Positions 10,580 through 22,546 of a DNA stretch of 64,000 bases are shown piece after piece. The position numbers were made by a program, and so were the translations under genes. The stretch's first letter is position 1. Each line of letters opens with the position of its first letter. The DNA lies in the NCBI GenBank assembly GCA_039090855.1, contig CM077024.1, positions 63,821,594 to 63,885,593 of the forward strand. Direction: 5' to 3'. A model generated the notes under the pieces. The model made no database searches, was not told the DNA's origin, and worked only from the letters and a program-made list of their open reading frames with translations. The DNA comes from Macrothele yani. Lineage: Eukaryota > Arthropoda > Arachnida > Araneae > Macrothelidae.

Positions 10580-11770
10580 CTAAAGAGATAAGTGGGGGAA
10601 ATCAATTAGTCTAGTTCAAACCAGGGGGAAAAAAGTTTTTAAAACATACTGCAAAATAAACAATACAGAAAAATTAAATTTTGAATACTGTGCATGAATT
10701 ATATACATATACATTTCCTTATATCATAATACTGTAACATACCGAGCCGAGCAGCAATTTCACAGCTTGCCACCCATTGTAATACATCAAACTTAGCAAC
10801 AAAACTCAATGCTCACCACCGATTTTAAACGGATTAAGAGCGATTCTTTGAAAAAAGATCGAGTAGGTTCTCTCGCGAAGACTACTGTAATGAGCGTGCA
10901 CTTACTCAAAATTAATCTGATATCACTAGAGCATCCACTAATTAACTGTGAGGATTGCCTGCACTAAATGAAAGTACATTTTCATTTAGGAACTTATATT
11001 TACAAAATTTATGATGATGAATTGAGTCGTACTATGGCTACAGCCAGGTCACTACAACCACCAACATGACAATTTTAACAGATTGCACTGTCCAATCATC
11101 GATTTTGAAACAGTCACTCAAATGTCTTGTTGCAGGTCTACTGATTAGCAGTTTCTGTCTTGTAGACCATAGTTCTGCACGATAAACATATCCGATACTT
11201 AAAAATCAAAGAAACTGTTACTTATTGTTCCTCCTGACATGTAATCCAACAGCACTGAGCATGTTTTAGGAAGATATTCTCTTAAACACCAGTTCTTTAA
11301 TATGGTAACCTCTGTGCTGGCTCTTTTAGTAGCTGACATCACGTAACTTACCGTCAATCTGAGTAGGAAATGGGGACATGCCATTTTCACACATATGTTT
11401 TTGTTCGAGGAATGGGTGGCAGGTCTGAAGAGAGCACCCCTTCTTCATGCTGAGGGCAAATGTCGCTGGAATCTTAGCATTCCTTGCTATGGAAGTTCAA
11501 ACCCTGAAATCAAACTTTTCTTTCGTCGAGAATTACGCAGAATTGTTGCACATGAAGTATTCTCTTCCTTGCTCTAGCAGTCCAGGGAGACAACTGATTT
11601 TTTTTTCTTCTGTTCATTTCAAGCTCATACACCAGATCTTGAAAAGCCCCCCCCCCCCCTTCCCACCACACTAGGACACAAGAATACATGAGGAAGCATT
11701 AGTTGCCACTTAAGTATTACAAATACAGGAGAATCCTTTGGCCCAAACTGCAAACCCTCCCATAAATCTG
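10580..11770. other. Intron sequence, no gene seen
   Basis: The start of the 9.8-kb intron between the last two host exons. Contains a C-run near 11650 and no recognisable element ends. ORFs here show no family resemblance. Confidence 0.45.
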
Positions 11771-11842
11771 TGGTGGTCTTCAAACTTTTTCATGACGCAC
11801 CCCTGCATTGGAGAAAACAAACCACTTATCATGCACCCTTTT

Positions 11843-11853
11843 GTGTGTATGTA

Positions 11854-11896
<43 letters not shown>
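11843..11896. repeat. (TG)n/(TA)n microsatellite
   Basis: TGTGTATG repeats passing into a TA run inside the left end of the hAT element. Confidence 0.9.
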
Positions 11897-11898
<2 letters not shown>

Positions 11899-12801
11899 AA
11901 TATTAACATTTCTGAAATAATCCACCCCGGAGACTTATAACACCCGTTCTTTACATCCACTAAAAACATTTATTCGACATTTTAGAAATTGGATTATTTC
12001 AGAAAGTACCTAGGAGATCGCAGCTAAATTTGTTCACTTGGGTTTCTGAACATACCTAGAGTTTAATTTTCCAACTTGGATTTACGTCTTAACCGTGACT
12101 CTCTACAAATGCCTTTGTTTAGGTCATGAAGGGTTTGGTGGAAGGATTTATGTTACTGTTACTATCTTTTAATCTTGTAGAGAGAATTTTGATTCAGTTT
12201 TCGTTTTGATGTTTCTTTTTCATTTATGCAACAGTACACGTAACATTGTTTTGGTAAGGTGTTTTTTAGTTTATTTTTTAGTTCAATTTCAATCCTTGTG
12301 ACTCTTTTGTATTTTCTATAGTTCAGGTACGGAAGACAGAATGCATCAAAATTTACAACACTAAATTTCAAATTGGATGTCCATTATTGTTTTTTTGAAA
12401 TTGTTACATTATCATGAAACCTGAACTGAACTTGTGTGCTCAGGGCCTCTGAGTATATGTTTTTATAAATATTTTCTTAACATTGTTTTGTCATTTTGTT
12501 ACTCACTTTAGTTGTTTTTTTTTATCTGAAGGTTTTTGGCCCTATTTGTTTGTTTATGAGGGTAGATTGCTTGTATGTTAATATTCTTTTACATACACTA
12601 ACTACATTTAATACTTGCAGCATTGCGCAGCTTTGTTGTGGTTTATATTACATTACATGAGTGAAAATTTAACTTTCCTATGCTATATATATAAACTTGA
12701 AATTGTTACACAGCTATGTAGATCCTTCTTCAAAGACAGTTAATTTCAACGAAATTACTAAATTTGAATTACACAAAAGTTATGACATTCTGATTAAATG
12801 A

Positions 12802-13038
12802 TTATTTAAATTTGATTAAAATGAAAATAGTTAAATCCGATATCCCAATAATAATTATGTTGAACAGTTGTAATCTGTAATGCAAAGGGTTTGACTGAAT
12901 GCCCTGCACAATTTCAGAAAAATTTGGTTTTACACTTTGTGAAACAGCAATTCTTAAGTCTGACGACTCCAAGTGCAAACTATTTTGTTTTTTTATTTTT
13001 GATCTCAAGTCATTGGAGAAAAAGTAACTTCACATAAG
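12802..13038 (-). pseudogene. ZBED5-like hAT transposase, C-terminal tip
   Basis: Minus strand: YLCEVTFSPMT at the element A border, a frameshift, then SLHLESSDLRIAVSQSVKPN and FSEIVQGIQSNPLH. This matches the end of ZBED5-type hAT transposases (the YLCExxFS dimerisation motif, then an N-x-L-x-x-x-x-D-L-R-x-x-x-S tail). The upstream part of the protein resumes at 17697 with ...PFGCSYLC, and the two halves join in frame when one copy of the 6-bp duplication CATAAG is removed. Confidence 0.85.
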
Positions 13039-13259
13039 CAGACCTGCCAACAGTTACGATTTTATCGTATTTAGTATGATAAATCATGCTGCAGTACGCT
13101 AATACGATTTTGCAGCCAAAAATAAGATTTTTTAAATAGTCATGTCCCCCCCCCCCATTTTTTTCCCTTTTCAGACAGAAGCCTTGTAGTAGAATCGCAG
13201 CGACGGGCAACATACGGCAGACAAAAACAACGACTGCTGACAAAAAAACGGACCTGCAA

Positions 13260-14121
13260 ACAAAAACGACATCCCCAGAACCCTGTTAAACCATCTTGCA
13301 GACTCATTATCATAAATGCAAGTTTTCCGCCTATCAAAATTTCCAAAAACCGAAGTTAGGCGTGGTGAGGATTTCTTCCGTAATCGCAATTTTTTTCTCA
13401 TGAAGGACGATGTACGTTGCATTTATTTTATACTCATCCCCGTAGAAGAATCGCGGTAACTTACATCGCAGGTTTATTTTGTACTCCCGCGTAGCAGATC
13501 GCGGCGACGGGCGATGTACACCATAGATTTATTTTGTACTCATCCCTGTAGCAGAATAGTGGCAACGGCTGACGTACATCGCATATTTACTTTGTACTCG
13601 TCACCATAGAAGAATCACGGCGATGTGCATCGCAGGTTCATTTTGTACTCATCCCGGTGTTCATTTTGAAGAATCCCGGTGATGGTCGATGTACATCACA
13701 GATTTATTTTGTACTCACCCCGTAGAAGAACCGTGGCGACTGCCGATGTACATTGCAGATTCATTTTCTACTAATCCTTGTAGCAGCTGATATCACGGCA
13801 ACGGCTAATGCACGTCGCAGATTTATTTTGGTCCTGCAGACAAAAAAGATATCCCCAGAACCAGATTAAACCATCTTGCAGACTCCCTACCATAGATTCA
13901 AGTTTTTCACCTTTCAAAATTTCCGAAAACTGAAGTTAGGCGTAGTAAGGATTTCTTCCGTAATAGTAATTTTTTTCTCACGAAGGACGATGTACGTTGC
14001 AGATTTCTTTTGTACTCATCCTTGTAGAAGAATCGCGGTGACTTACATCGCAGGTTTATTTTGTACTCGCCCTCGTAGCAGAATTGTGGAGACGGGCGGC
14101 GTACACCGTAGGTTTATTTTG
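13260..14121. repeat. Higher-order minisatellite array inside element A
   Basis: A ~160-bp block (13260-13410) with CCAGAACCC..TTAAACCATCTTGCAGACTC is followed by about seven units of ~58-62 bp containing GTACATCGCAGATTTATTTT, GTACTCATCC and GTAGAAGAATCGCGGCGACGG. The block recurs at 13848-14000 followed by more units, giving a larger period of about 590 bp. Units continue at 17066-17310 beyond element B, so the array was split by B. Confidence 0.88.
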
Positions 14122-17065
14122 CATACCTGCCAACTTTCATAAACAGTAATCCATAAAAAAAAAAAAAAATTAATTGACATAATCGATGAAAGTTTTAATC
14201 TATATATTGGATGAAAATTTTAATCATTATATTCGATTAGATTACCTGTCGCACATATTGATTAAATGTACCGAACATATCAATTACAAAACGATGTTAC
14301 CAAATCAAGTATAAACTTGTAATTGAACTGACTACAGATGTTTGAATTGTCTGCATCTAAAGAGAAGGATGTTCCACGCTTTCAATGGGATCGTGTTCCA
14401 CGCAGTCATGAAACATAATAAAAAGTTTTCAAAAACAAACAATTTTCATGCTAGGCTTTTATCTTACGGAGACATGGACGATGAGACAGTCAAATAAAAA
14501 AAAAAATACGTAAGAGTGACTGAGAGACACTAACTGGTAAATTATGTTCAACTAAAAACGAAGTGAACAAACATTTTGTACAAATCGCATCCAGTTCATT
14601 ATAACTTTTAACAAAGAAAGTCAATTTCGTTATTTTTTTTTCCACGCAGTCAATGTTATATTTATGCTTGTCACTAGAAATATTATTTATAATATCATTC
14701 GCTCCACCATGCGAAATGTTGAAATTGCATCGACACTTAGCACTAAACGCATATTTTCTATTTTTGAAGATTTCGCAATACACAGGAATTCCGCAGAACA
14801 CGCATCGTGGAATGTTTGATAGTACTTGTTTTCCCTTTTATATTGCTGCTCATAGCAAATAACTAATACAAAATTTATTATCACTCGGGGGGGGGGGGGG
14901 GAAAATGCAAGTAAAAAAACTGCTATAGTAGTTATCAGATTCGAGCTGGTCAGCTAGGAAAGCAGAGAGCAACTGAAAGGTTCTTTCATCTAGAAACAAA
15001 GGTTTAGGTTTTAGTTACGAATGTCATCCTCTGGGGGTCCACCCCTATCTCTCTCTCCCCATCATTCCTCACAGGCGGATCGATGCCTTGTCTTTTACCA
15101 AATCCGACCCCTTTAGCGGCATCCTTTATACTTCCAAATGGCACTGATTTTATAGTTCTGTCTTCCCTTCCTGTCCTCTTCCCTCCCCTCAACTTACTGA
15201 AGAGCTTTTCTAGTCTAGTTATTCCTTTACAAAAACAATCTGGGCCCATCAACGTCTGAACTACCCCCTCTCCTGCAGTAAACTAACACAATACATTTTG
15301 CCGGAACAAAACCAACAGTCTTTTAACATCAGGCGTCACGAGAAATGATACAGCCACTTCGTCGGTGACATCTTCCCCATCTCATCCCCTGCTCCCTTTG
15401 CGGCGTAGCCACGACACAAAACGTTTGAACCAGGATTTTAATTCCAATCTTATATCTCAGCAAAAAAAAAAAAGTCTTAACATGACAAAATGCGGAATAC
15501 ACGTATTCTGTTTTAAAAAATGAAAATCTCTAAATATCACACAATTTGGTTTGATAGAAGTTACAAAGTCAATGGAGTTTTTTTTTTCAAACAGATAAAA
15601 AAAAAAAAAAAGTCTACTCCCTCCCTCCCTAGATTAAACTCGTGCTGTCAAAATCTGGATATTTTAAAATTCAGTTGTTTTTTAAAAGCCCGAAATTTCA
15701 TACCTACAAAAAAGTGTGGGTTTGCAAAGGCAACATTCTTCATGATACTTTACTGTTTTCTTTACGAATCTCTTAGTATGAATTAATTGATACTGTATAT
15801 TTTGTGTGTTTTTGCTTTATTATAGAACATTTTTTGTGTCAGTTAATTTCTAAATTAAAAAGCTACCACAAACACGTCGTTTTATAATAAAAAATTATAT
15901 CCAAATCGGTCAATTCCCACGGAAGATATTGTGCTGAAATTCTAAAACGCGAGCGAACAAATCTCGTGCATGTACTACTGCACCGTCCCCGTGAATGCTG
16001 ATAGCAACCATTTTCAATAGGATAGGTCCACTATGGATGCTGAACAGCATACCCAAACTTCATCACAATCATGCTTTGATTTTACGCAAGTCATCACGCA
16101 AAAGGGCAGAAGAATGAATAGGAAAGCAGAGAGCAACTGAAAATAATATCTTGACCTTACCTTTGGCAATTTTCAATAGGGATTTGATGAATTAGTATGT
16201 ACCCAACATATTAATTTCGTTGAATCAAGCCAAGACATTTTTATGAACGTTATCGAGCGATGAACAAAGCACGGTTGGAAAGAGTAGAAAACTTACTGAC
16301 TAACGGGACCAGCAAAATAAATCATTGCTTGAGCAGCACTGGCTCGAATGGACACTGGACTTCCTTTTTTTTTTTTCCCTTAACTTTCTCCAGTAACATT
16401 TTTTCGTTAGGTCAAATTTATTGCCAGAGAAGAAGTCACGAAACCATGCCCTAATGCATTTTTAATTTCACAAAACTGGCAGTTTTTGCTTAATTTCAAC
16501 ATGTTGGGTATCGATCTGGGCTTAAAAATTCCACAGATTTAAAATCCGTTTGAATTCTTTTTCTACGATAACTACGTTCTGAGATAGCATTTCGAACTAG
16601 GAGGAATAAAGACACCTGTTCCAATGCAAGACACACCCCATGCTGGCCTGCTGAGAAGTTGCAACTCGGGAGACAATTCATTATTTGAAAAGAAGGTGGG
16701 GAAACAGTGCGCGCGAGAGAAGGGGGGGGGGAGAGAGAGAACCAAGCCCAAGGTTAAACAAGCCCAGCTGGTTGGTGTTCTAGTGTTTGAAAAAAGGCAA
16801 AACAATAAACTAAAACAAGGGAAAACTACAGAAAAATCTTCCCAAATAAACACATGTAACTGAAAACTTATTCGTAACTTACATTGGCACTTTACTTTGA
16901 ATGGATTAAAGTTAAAAAAAAAAAAAAGTTTTAATACTGGGTGCAATATCATCAGAAAAAAAAAATCTCTGAGAATCACCAAATCCGTAAAATTAACATT
17001 TCGCCCGTAAAACAAATCACATTTCCGTAATTTTTACGGGTAAACCGTAAAACCTGGCAGGCATG
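14122..17065. mobile_element. Element B: 6-bp-TSD element nested in A
   Basis: The left end is CATACCTGCCAACTTTC; the right end, reverse complemented, is CATGCCTGCCAGG. It is flanked by ATTTTG on both sides (14116-14121, 17066-17071), exactly splitting one minisatellite unit (..TTTATTTTG|..|ATTTTGCACTCATCC). A CCGTAATTTTTACGG palindrome lies at 17025-17039 just inside the right end. It holds a degenerate minus-strand zinc-finger fragment and otherwise AT-rich DNA. Confidence 0.87.
14490..14884 (-). pseudogene. BED-like zinc-finger N-terminus of a hAT transposase
   Basis: Across two minus-strand frames one reads KYYQTFHDACSAEF, then SAKCRCNFNISHGGANDI, then ISSDKHKYNIDCVE. This Cys-x-Cys...His-Gly-Gly...His-x5-His-like finger is typical of the N-terminus of a widespread hAT group whose catalytic part looks like the proteins in copies G and H. 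Frameshifted and truncated. Confidence 0.65.
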
Positions 17066-17480
17066 ATTTTGCACTCATCCCTGTAGCAGAATAGCGGCAA
17101 TGGCAGACGTACATTGCAGATTTATATTGTACTCTTCCCGTAAAAGAATCGTGCTGATGGTCAACATACATCACAGATTTATTTTGTACCCACCCACGTA
17201 GAAGAATCGCTGTGACGGCCGACGTACATCACAGATTCATTTTCTACTAATCCTCGTAGCAGAATCACGGCGACGGCCGATGCCCATCACAGATTTATTT
17301 TGGTCTTGCAGACAAAAACGACATCTCCAGAACCCAATTAAACCATAATGATGCAAGTTTTCCGCCTCTCAAAATTTACGAAAACAGAATGAAGATGCGG
17401 CTCCTAAGATGCAAGGTTCTCCGCCTCTCAAAATTTCCGAAAACGGAAGTTAGGCGGAGTGAGGATTCCTCCCATAATCT
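17066..17480. repeat. Right part of the element A minisatellite and block
   Basis: Units with GTACATCACAGATTTATTTTG continue from the left array. They are followed by the CCAGAACCCAATTAAACCAT block, with an internal duplication of the line CCGCCTCTCAAAATTT at 17355 and 17413. Confidence 0.8.
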
Positions 17481-17696
17481 TATTTTTTTCTAATAATTAA
17501 CAACATAAAAGTGTTTGCTGATTAGATTTAATTAGTTTCTCAATAAAATTTTGATGTGGGGAAAAAATCCCTACATTCTCATCATTAAGAATTTATATAG
17601 CTGAAATAGGCTTCAAAAATTATCAGCGTGCTTCGTGTTATGATTTTTATATCCAAGTGTTACTTTTTTTTTGGTTCTGAGAGGTTGGCAGGTCTG

Positions 17697-19252
17697 CATA
17701 AGTATGAACATCCGAAAGGAAGAAGAGCATCGATCGCTGTGTTTACCAAATTTGGATATTCATTTTTCAAATCCATCCACCAGTTGTGTATCGATTTTTG
17801 CTGAAATTTGATTTTCAAAACAGTATTCTCTCTTTTGTCAATTAGTTGTTCTTGAAGAGAGATTTGGAAGATCTTCCATTCTGACGTTTCCTTCAAAGGG
17901 ATGCAAAATCCATTTAAATTCTTCACTTGGAAGCTCTTCAAACAAGGTAGTAAAACCTGCTTCCAAATTTTCTAAGTGTGTCAGTATAGGAAGTCTTATT
18001 TGATTCAACATTCACATCGTTTTCGAGTACAAAATCATTTAATGATGGAAATATTTCCACACTTTCTTTATCAAAATGTTCTCTCCACAGGACAAGTTTT
18101 CTGCAAAAATCAATTATTTTTACGCTCGTTGTTAAAACATTATTCTTACTTTGAAGAGATAAATTAAGGGAATTTACCTTTTCAAAAATGTCTGCTAAAT
18201 AACAAACCACTGCGAGTCATTTGTCATTGCAAAAAAAGAACGGCAAACTTCTGACTTTTCTTTTTCTATAAGAAAAATGTGCATCTCACCTTTCAACAAC
18301 TCTTCTCAATACTCTTCTACGAGCTAATAAATGCACATCGGTATAATACAGAAGACTTTTGTGATTGCTGCCCATTTCATTACATAACAACATAAAAATT
18401 CTATTTAATGGCCTTGTTTTAATAAAATTCACTATGTTTATGACTTCTTGCAGTACCTTGTGAATTTCTGGTTCCAACCTCTTTGCTGCGATTGCTTGCC
18501 TGTGGATTGATTATGCAGTGAATAAATTTGATGTTTGGTGCTACCTCCTTCACCTTAGCCCAGAATCCTTTACGCATTCTGGTCATAGCAGCTGCGCTAT
18601 CACTTGTTATGCTTAAACGTTTCCCCCATAGGATACCATTCTTTGTAAAGAAAGTGTTTACTTTGAAGAATATGCCTTTCCTGGTGCATCGCTCTATAAG
18701 TGCTTCACAGGAAAGTAATTCTTTCTGCATGTCATTGTTAATATAATATCTTACAAATGTCACAAGTTGTTACATGTCAGCAACACCTGTACTGTCATCT
18801 AATTGCAAAGAAAATGTCTCGCTATGTTTAATTTGTTCCAAAACTTGCATTTTAAAATTTTCCGAAATGAGATCTGTTCACCTACCGACAGTAGTTGCAG
18901 ACAAAGGAATGTGGTTAAGTTTGTCAGCAAATGATTTTCCATAAATAATTTCAACCATTTTCGTTGCGGCAGGAAGAACAAGTGTTTCTCCAATTATGTG
19001 GGGCTTCTTGTCTCTTGAAATCATGTAGCAAACTTCCAGAGATACTTCCAAGATATTTATCATTCATCTTTAAGAAATTCTGCATGTTGCAAGACCCAGC
19101 ATTGCGAGATTTTAAATACCGCTGGAAAAACTGCAAAGGCTTTTGTTGAAGTTCTGGGTGTTTTGTTTTCAAATGGTGAATTAACCGTTATGGTTTCATG
19201 CTGTTATTTGCTAAAATTTCATGGCAAACTACACATTTAGGGCGAGGCTGCA
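17697..19252 (-). pseudogene. ZBED5-like hAT transposase, BED finger to catalytic core
   Basis: Read from 19252 downward: CVVCHEILANNSM..RLIHHLKTKH (BED-type finger), QKPLQFFQRYLKSR, KSFADKLNHIPLSATTVGR, ETFSLQLDDSTGVAD (first catalytic Asp region), VRYYINNDMQKELLSCEAL, TSDSAAAMTRMRKGFWAKVK (second catalytic region), FIHCIINPQA, VNIVNFIKTRPLNRIFMLLC, EMGSNHKSLLYYTDVHLLAR, CYLADIFEKVNSLNLSLQSK, and ..EYPNLVNTAIDALLPFGCSYLC at the element A border. Order and motifs follow vertebrate ZBED5-like domesticated relatives. There are several stops and shifts, so the copy is dead; the C-terminal tip is at 12802-13038. Confidence 0.87.
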
Positions 19253-20340
19253 TGTTGACGATAATCGATGTGAAACCGAATTATATGTCTTGGTACTTTC
19301 AGATTTTCTTATTAATTTTTCTGTTTTCACAGTCTTGAGAAGTTTGAACACTTGTTAACATTTTTTCACACTCAAATGTGCCAGAGTCGTTTGCCAAAGG
19401 CATAACCTCTTTCCTTGTCATTTCTTGTGGCTTTACCTTTAAGCCATTTATCCATTGTACAACTGTACACATGAAATATCGTATAAAATAAAGGAAGGAC
19501 AAACACATCAGAAGATAAACATTACAGAAGTGAACATCTCGTAAAACAGCGCGTTACACAAGCAATGTTCGTCAGAGTCCAAACAGGAAGGGCACTTGTC
19601 AAAGTCGGCTTTGTAGTGGATTCCTAAAAGATGAGGCATTTCCTGTGAATGAAAACCCTGTTTCCTTTTACAGTTAGTCAGCAAATATGATTAGCTGACA
19701 TGGTGGTGGGAGCGTTATCACAACAGCCATTCTCAGTGTTGCCGTTTTAGCCAAATGGACAGTCAGATTGTCGCCGCCGCCCGCTTTATACTCTGATTTA
19801 CTCAGTGTTGATGGGTGTTGCAAGATAACATGAAAAAAAAAGTCTGGGGATTCGAGGGGTGGTAACAGAGCCTAAAACACGAGCGCTAATCATGTGACTG
19901 CAGTAATAGGATGTCGTTAAAAATGGAAAGAAATAAAATAGAGATAGACAATCTTCTCACTCAAATGTTTGTTTGAATCCAAAAGTTTAGAAAATTTCAG
20001 CACACCCCTAAGAATCGTGCCATGCACGCCACTTTGAAGACCACTGCTCTAAGCAATGTAACTATCCAGTGAGTAGCCACAGCTTGTCTTACGCCAGACT
20101 GACTTATTATTATTTGCTGCATTTAGACCCCATACACGACAACGCCTTTCTGAGTGTTCCCCGTTTCACTTTGGGAACATCTTTTCCTTGTCCTAAAACA
20201 CAACCAGAGTTCCCAAATTAATTATATATATATCCAAAATAATGAAGCGAAAATTGCTTTAATACTATGCAGTGCCAACATATATGTTGGGCTAAATTTC
20301 ATAGAGATAACCTCTAAATAAAATAAGGTTGACAACTTAC

Positions 20341-20399
20341 TGTTTCAGTCCAATCTTCTTCACTCCATTCTTCTGTAACTGCTATGTCAGACCAATTGC
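20341..20399 (-). CDS. UBAP2L-like: UBAP2/UBAP2L/lingerer-like gene, EEWSEEDWTET exon
   Basis: A 59-nt minus-strand exon. The acceptor is TTTCTGCCCTCAG and the donor is ACA|GTAAGT. With the single G carried over from the exon at 36647-36796 it reads GNWSDIAVTEEWSEEDWTET and leaves phase 0 for the exon at 10482-10579. UBAP2-family proteins have exactly this acidic, Trp-rich run just before the (L)SETK(V/I)FTAS motif. The splice phases on both sides fit without adjustment, strong evidence given its small size. Confidence 0.82.
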
Positions 20400-20820
20400 C
20401 TGAGGGCAGAAACATTCTGTTAGGTACCATTCTCAATTTACTATACATAAAGGTAGAAATGCAACATAATACAAGTGAACAAGTTTCATAATGTACACCT
20501 TATTAGTGCCTTAATCAAGTGTGAATAATTTTCTATAAGACAAATACACAGATCAACAACAGTTAAAGAATTTCTTAAATAGTAATCACTGAAAACTTTC
20601 ATATTTTGTATTACTTTGTGTTTGAATAACAAAAATATATTTTAAAGAAAAATTTCACATTTAGTAGTTAGTAAAAAAGTGAGGCAATTCCTAAGGAACT
20701 GGCAAATCATGAGCTAAGGATTACCCACAACTTGGTAATAATGCTACAATTAAGATTTTTGAAGTCTGATGAGAAGTTCAGAAAAAATCTACCAACATAA
20801 AAAAATTGAAACCAGTCAAA

Positions 20821-21049
20821 AAAAAATTTTTTTTTTTTTTTGATTGGAGGTTTAACAACCACCATGAGCAACTCAGTGGGCTATAAGCAGTCGCCCGTCC
20901 CTAATTTAGGGTCACTGGTTCCAGGGAAGGGAGAGAACCAGTGCCGTAAGACAAACACAACATCCATGTCTCACCGGGATTCGAACCCGGACCCCTTTTG
21001 GACGAATGATCAGAGGCCATCGCTTAGACCACTGCGCCACCCGGGCGGC
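20821..21049 (-). mobile_element. tRNA-derived SINE, copy 1
   Basis: Read on the minus strand, the 5' end is a tRNA-like head with box A (TGGCGCAGTGGTCTAAGC) and box B (GGTTCGAATCC), followed by a tRNA-unrelated body and an A-tail (T-run at 20821-20841). It is flanked by CCAGTCAAA (20812-20820 and 21050-21058), a LINE-type target duplication. Two more copies at 37823 and 41647. Confidence 0.92.
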
Positions 21050-21061
21050 CCAGTCAAATTA

Positions 21062-22546
21062 CACTGGTGTGCAAAAATTAAGGACGAAGAGGATAAATTA
21101 GCATAATAGCGGAACGAGCAGGCAGAACGGGCCAAAAGATCACTCAGGAGATAGACTAGGGTCCGGTACGGTAGGGCATGCACATATATGCAGCATGAGG
21201 TGTGTGGGGGGAGGGGTCAGTAGGGCATAAAAAGCATACGGGCGGTGTACGCTCAGCAATTTGGCAAAAGCTATTGCACGGTGTACATTGGTTTGAACGA
21301 CGTCGAGTTGCTGCCACCGTGTAATATGGCCAACAGGCAATCCAGCAGACGACATCTGGTTGACTTTACCCGAGGAGTTCGGGATCGCTCACAGCATCGT
21401 TTCACGAGCTTGGAGAGCATTTCAAACGACAGAAACAGCTGTCCGAGAGTTTAGCAGTGGTCGTCCACGAGCAACCACAGCAGCAGACGACCGGTATATT
21501 GCCCTACAGGCGAGAAGAGACAGACGGCAGACAGTCGGAGAAATTGCAAGGCACATGCAACAGACAACTGGACGTCCGTTATCGCGTTTTACCGTGGCCA
21601 GGAGGCTGCACAAACGTGGTCTATTTGCACGACGACCAGTACAGTGTGTGCCATTAACGCCTGCTCATCGGAGACGGCGGTTTCTGTGGTGCTGGGAACA
21701 CAAGAACTGGACACATCAGCAATGGAGTCTAGTTCTCTTTACGGATGAGAGCCGATTTAGTCAGACGAGCGATTCTGGACGTATACACATCTGGAGAGAG
21801 CAGGGAACATGCAATCACATCTCCAACATCATTGAAAGGGACCAGTTTGGAGGTGGCGGAGTTCTCGTTTGGGGCGGTATCATGCTTGGTAGCCGTACTG
21901 ACCTCCACATCTTCCAAGGAGGTTCAGTCACAGGTGTCCACTATTGTACCGAGGTTCTCCTGCCTCACGTGCGTCTGTTTAGAGGTGCTGTGGGTCTTGA
22001 GTTCCTCTTCATGGATGACAACGCTACACCTCATCGTACAGTGGCTGTCGCAGGGCTGTTGGAGAGTGAAGATATTCAATGCATGGATTGGCCCGCAAGG
22101 TCCCCGGACCTAAATCCAATCGAGGACGTGTAGGACCTTCTCAGGAGACACTTGGCAGCACGTCACCAGCCGCCAGCAATGATTGGCGCTACAAGAGGAA
22201 TGGGCCGCGATGCCTCAACAGCTCCTTGACAACCTCGTCCTCAGCATGGACAGACGTAAATCTTGCAACGCAGTCAGGGGTGATCATATCCCCTACTAAA
22301 GACTGGATTTTTCTTGGCAGCCGCCTGTCACATGAACGTTTCTGTCTTCTGTCCAGTTGTGCTCGAAGCTACCTTTTCAATAAAGTATCTTTGTATCCTT
22401 GGATTTCTTGTTTGGACGGTTTTGCTCACTTGTCCCATATTCTTACATCTTGGGGATCTTATGGTATGTTTTGAGTCGATGTGGAGCACTTCTGCACGCC
22501 GTTACATTCGAAAAACCATCTAGTCCTTAATTTTTGCACGCCAGTG
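21062..22546 (+). mobile_element. Tc1 element (DD34E), complete ends
   Basis: The inverted ends CACTGGTGTGCAAAAATTAA and (reverse complement of the right end) CACTGGCGTGCAAAAATTAA are flanked by TA on both sides (21060-21061, 22547-22548). Length about 1.49 kb, normal for Tc1. The two ends are nearly identical and the transposase is largely readable, so the copy is fairly young. Confidence 0.93.
21328..22180 (+). pseudogene. Tc1 transposase, DD34E, few lesions
   Basis: The likely original start is ATG at 21328 (MANRQSSRRHLVDFTRG); a shift near 21360 moves to the long frame. That frame shows HTH pieces (EFGIAHSIVSRAWRAFQ), a GRP linker, VLFTDESRF (Asp 1), GGGGVLVWGGIM, FMDDNATPHRT (Asp 2), and DWPARSPDLNPIED (Glu). 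There are 34 residues between Asp 2 and Glu, giving DD34E. A TAG at 22131-22133 replaces the expected Trp just after the Glu, removing the C-terminal tail. The catalytic residues are intact but the protein is broken at both ends. Confidence 0.88.

Larger units (their letters stand above)
13039..17696. mobile_element. Element A: 6-bp-TSD element with CAGACCTGCCAAC ends
   Basis: Both ends read CAGACCTGCCAAC inward, and the flanks are CATAAG (13033-13038 and 17697-17702). Removing one CATAAG restores the reading frame of the interrupted transposase, which supports a 6-bp duplication. The inside is dominated by a ~60-bp minisatellite and 160-bp conserved blocks. Element B sits in the minisatellite. 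No own transposase is visible. Confidence 0.85.
11771..20046 (-). mobile_element. ZBED5-like hAT element, twice interrupted
   Basis: The left end resembles TGGTGGTCTTCAAACTTTTT and the right end, reverse complemented, starts CAGTGGTCTTCAAAGTGG. These are related to the CAGTGGTTCTCAAAC ends of this hAT group. A minus-strand transposase fills it but is cut by element A (13039-17696), itself cut by element B. Without these insertions it would be about 3.6 kb. An 8-bp target duplication is not evident (TAAATCTG versus CTCTAAGC), so the exact left end or an old flank change is uncertain. Confidence 0.78.

Noticed and set aside
16572..17015. 147-codon open frame on the minus strand
   Set aside because: Phe- and Leu-rich product of T-runs inside element B; no domain, out of register with any transposase part.
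13260..17480. CRISPR-like regularly spaced repeats
   Set aside because: Units are contiguous and degenerate with no unique spacers; this is a minisatellite within a eukaryotic transposon.
11771..20046. 8-bp target duplication for the ZBED5-like hAT
   Set aside because: TAAATCTG and CTCTAAGC do not match; the duplication is not claimed although the inverted ends are.
22079..22474. 131-codon plus-strand frame overlapping the Tc1 transposase end
   Set aside because: It only covers the transposase C-terminus out of frame plus the element's 3' UTR.
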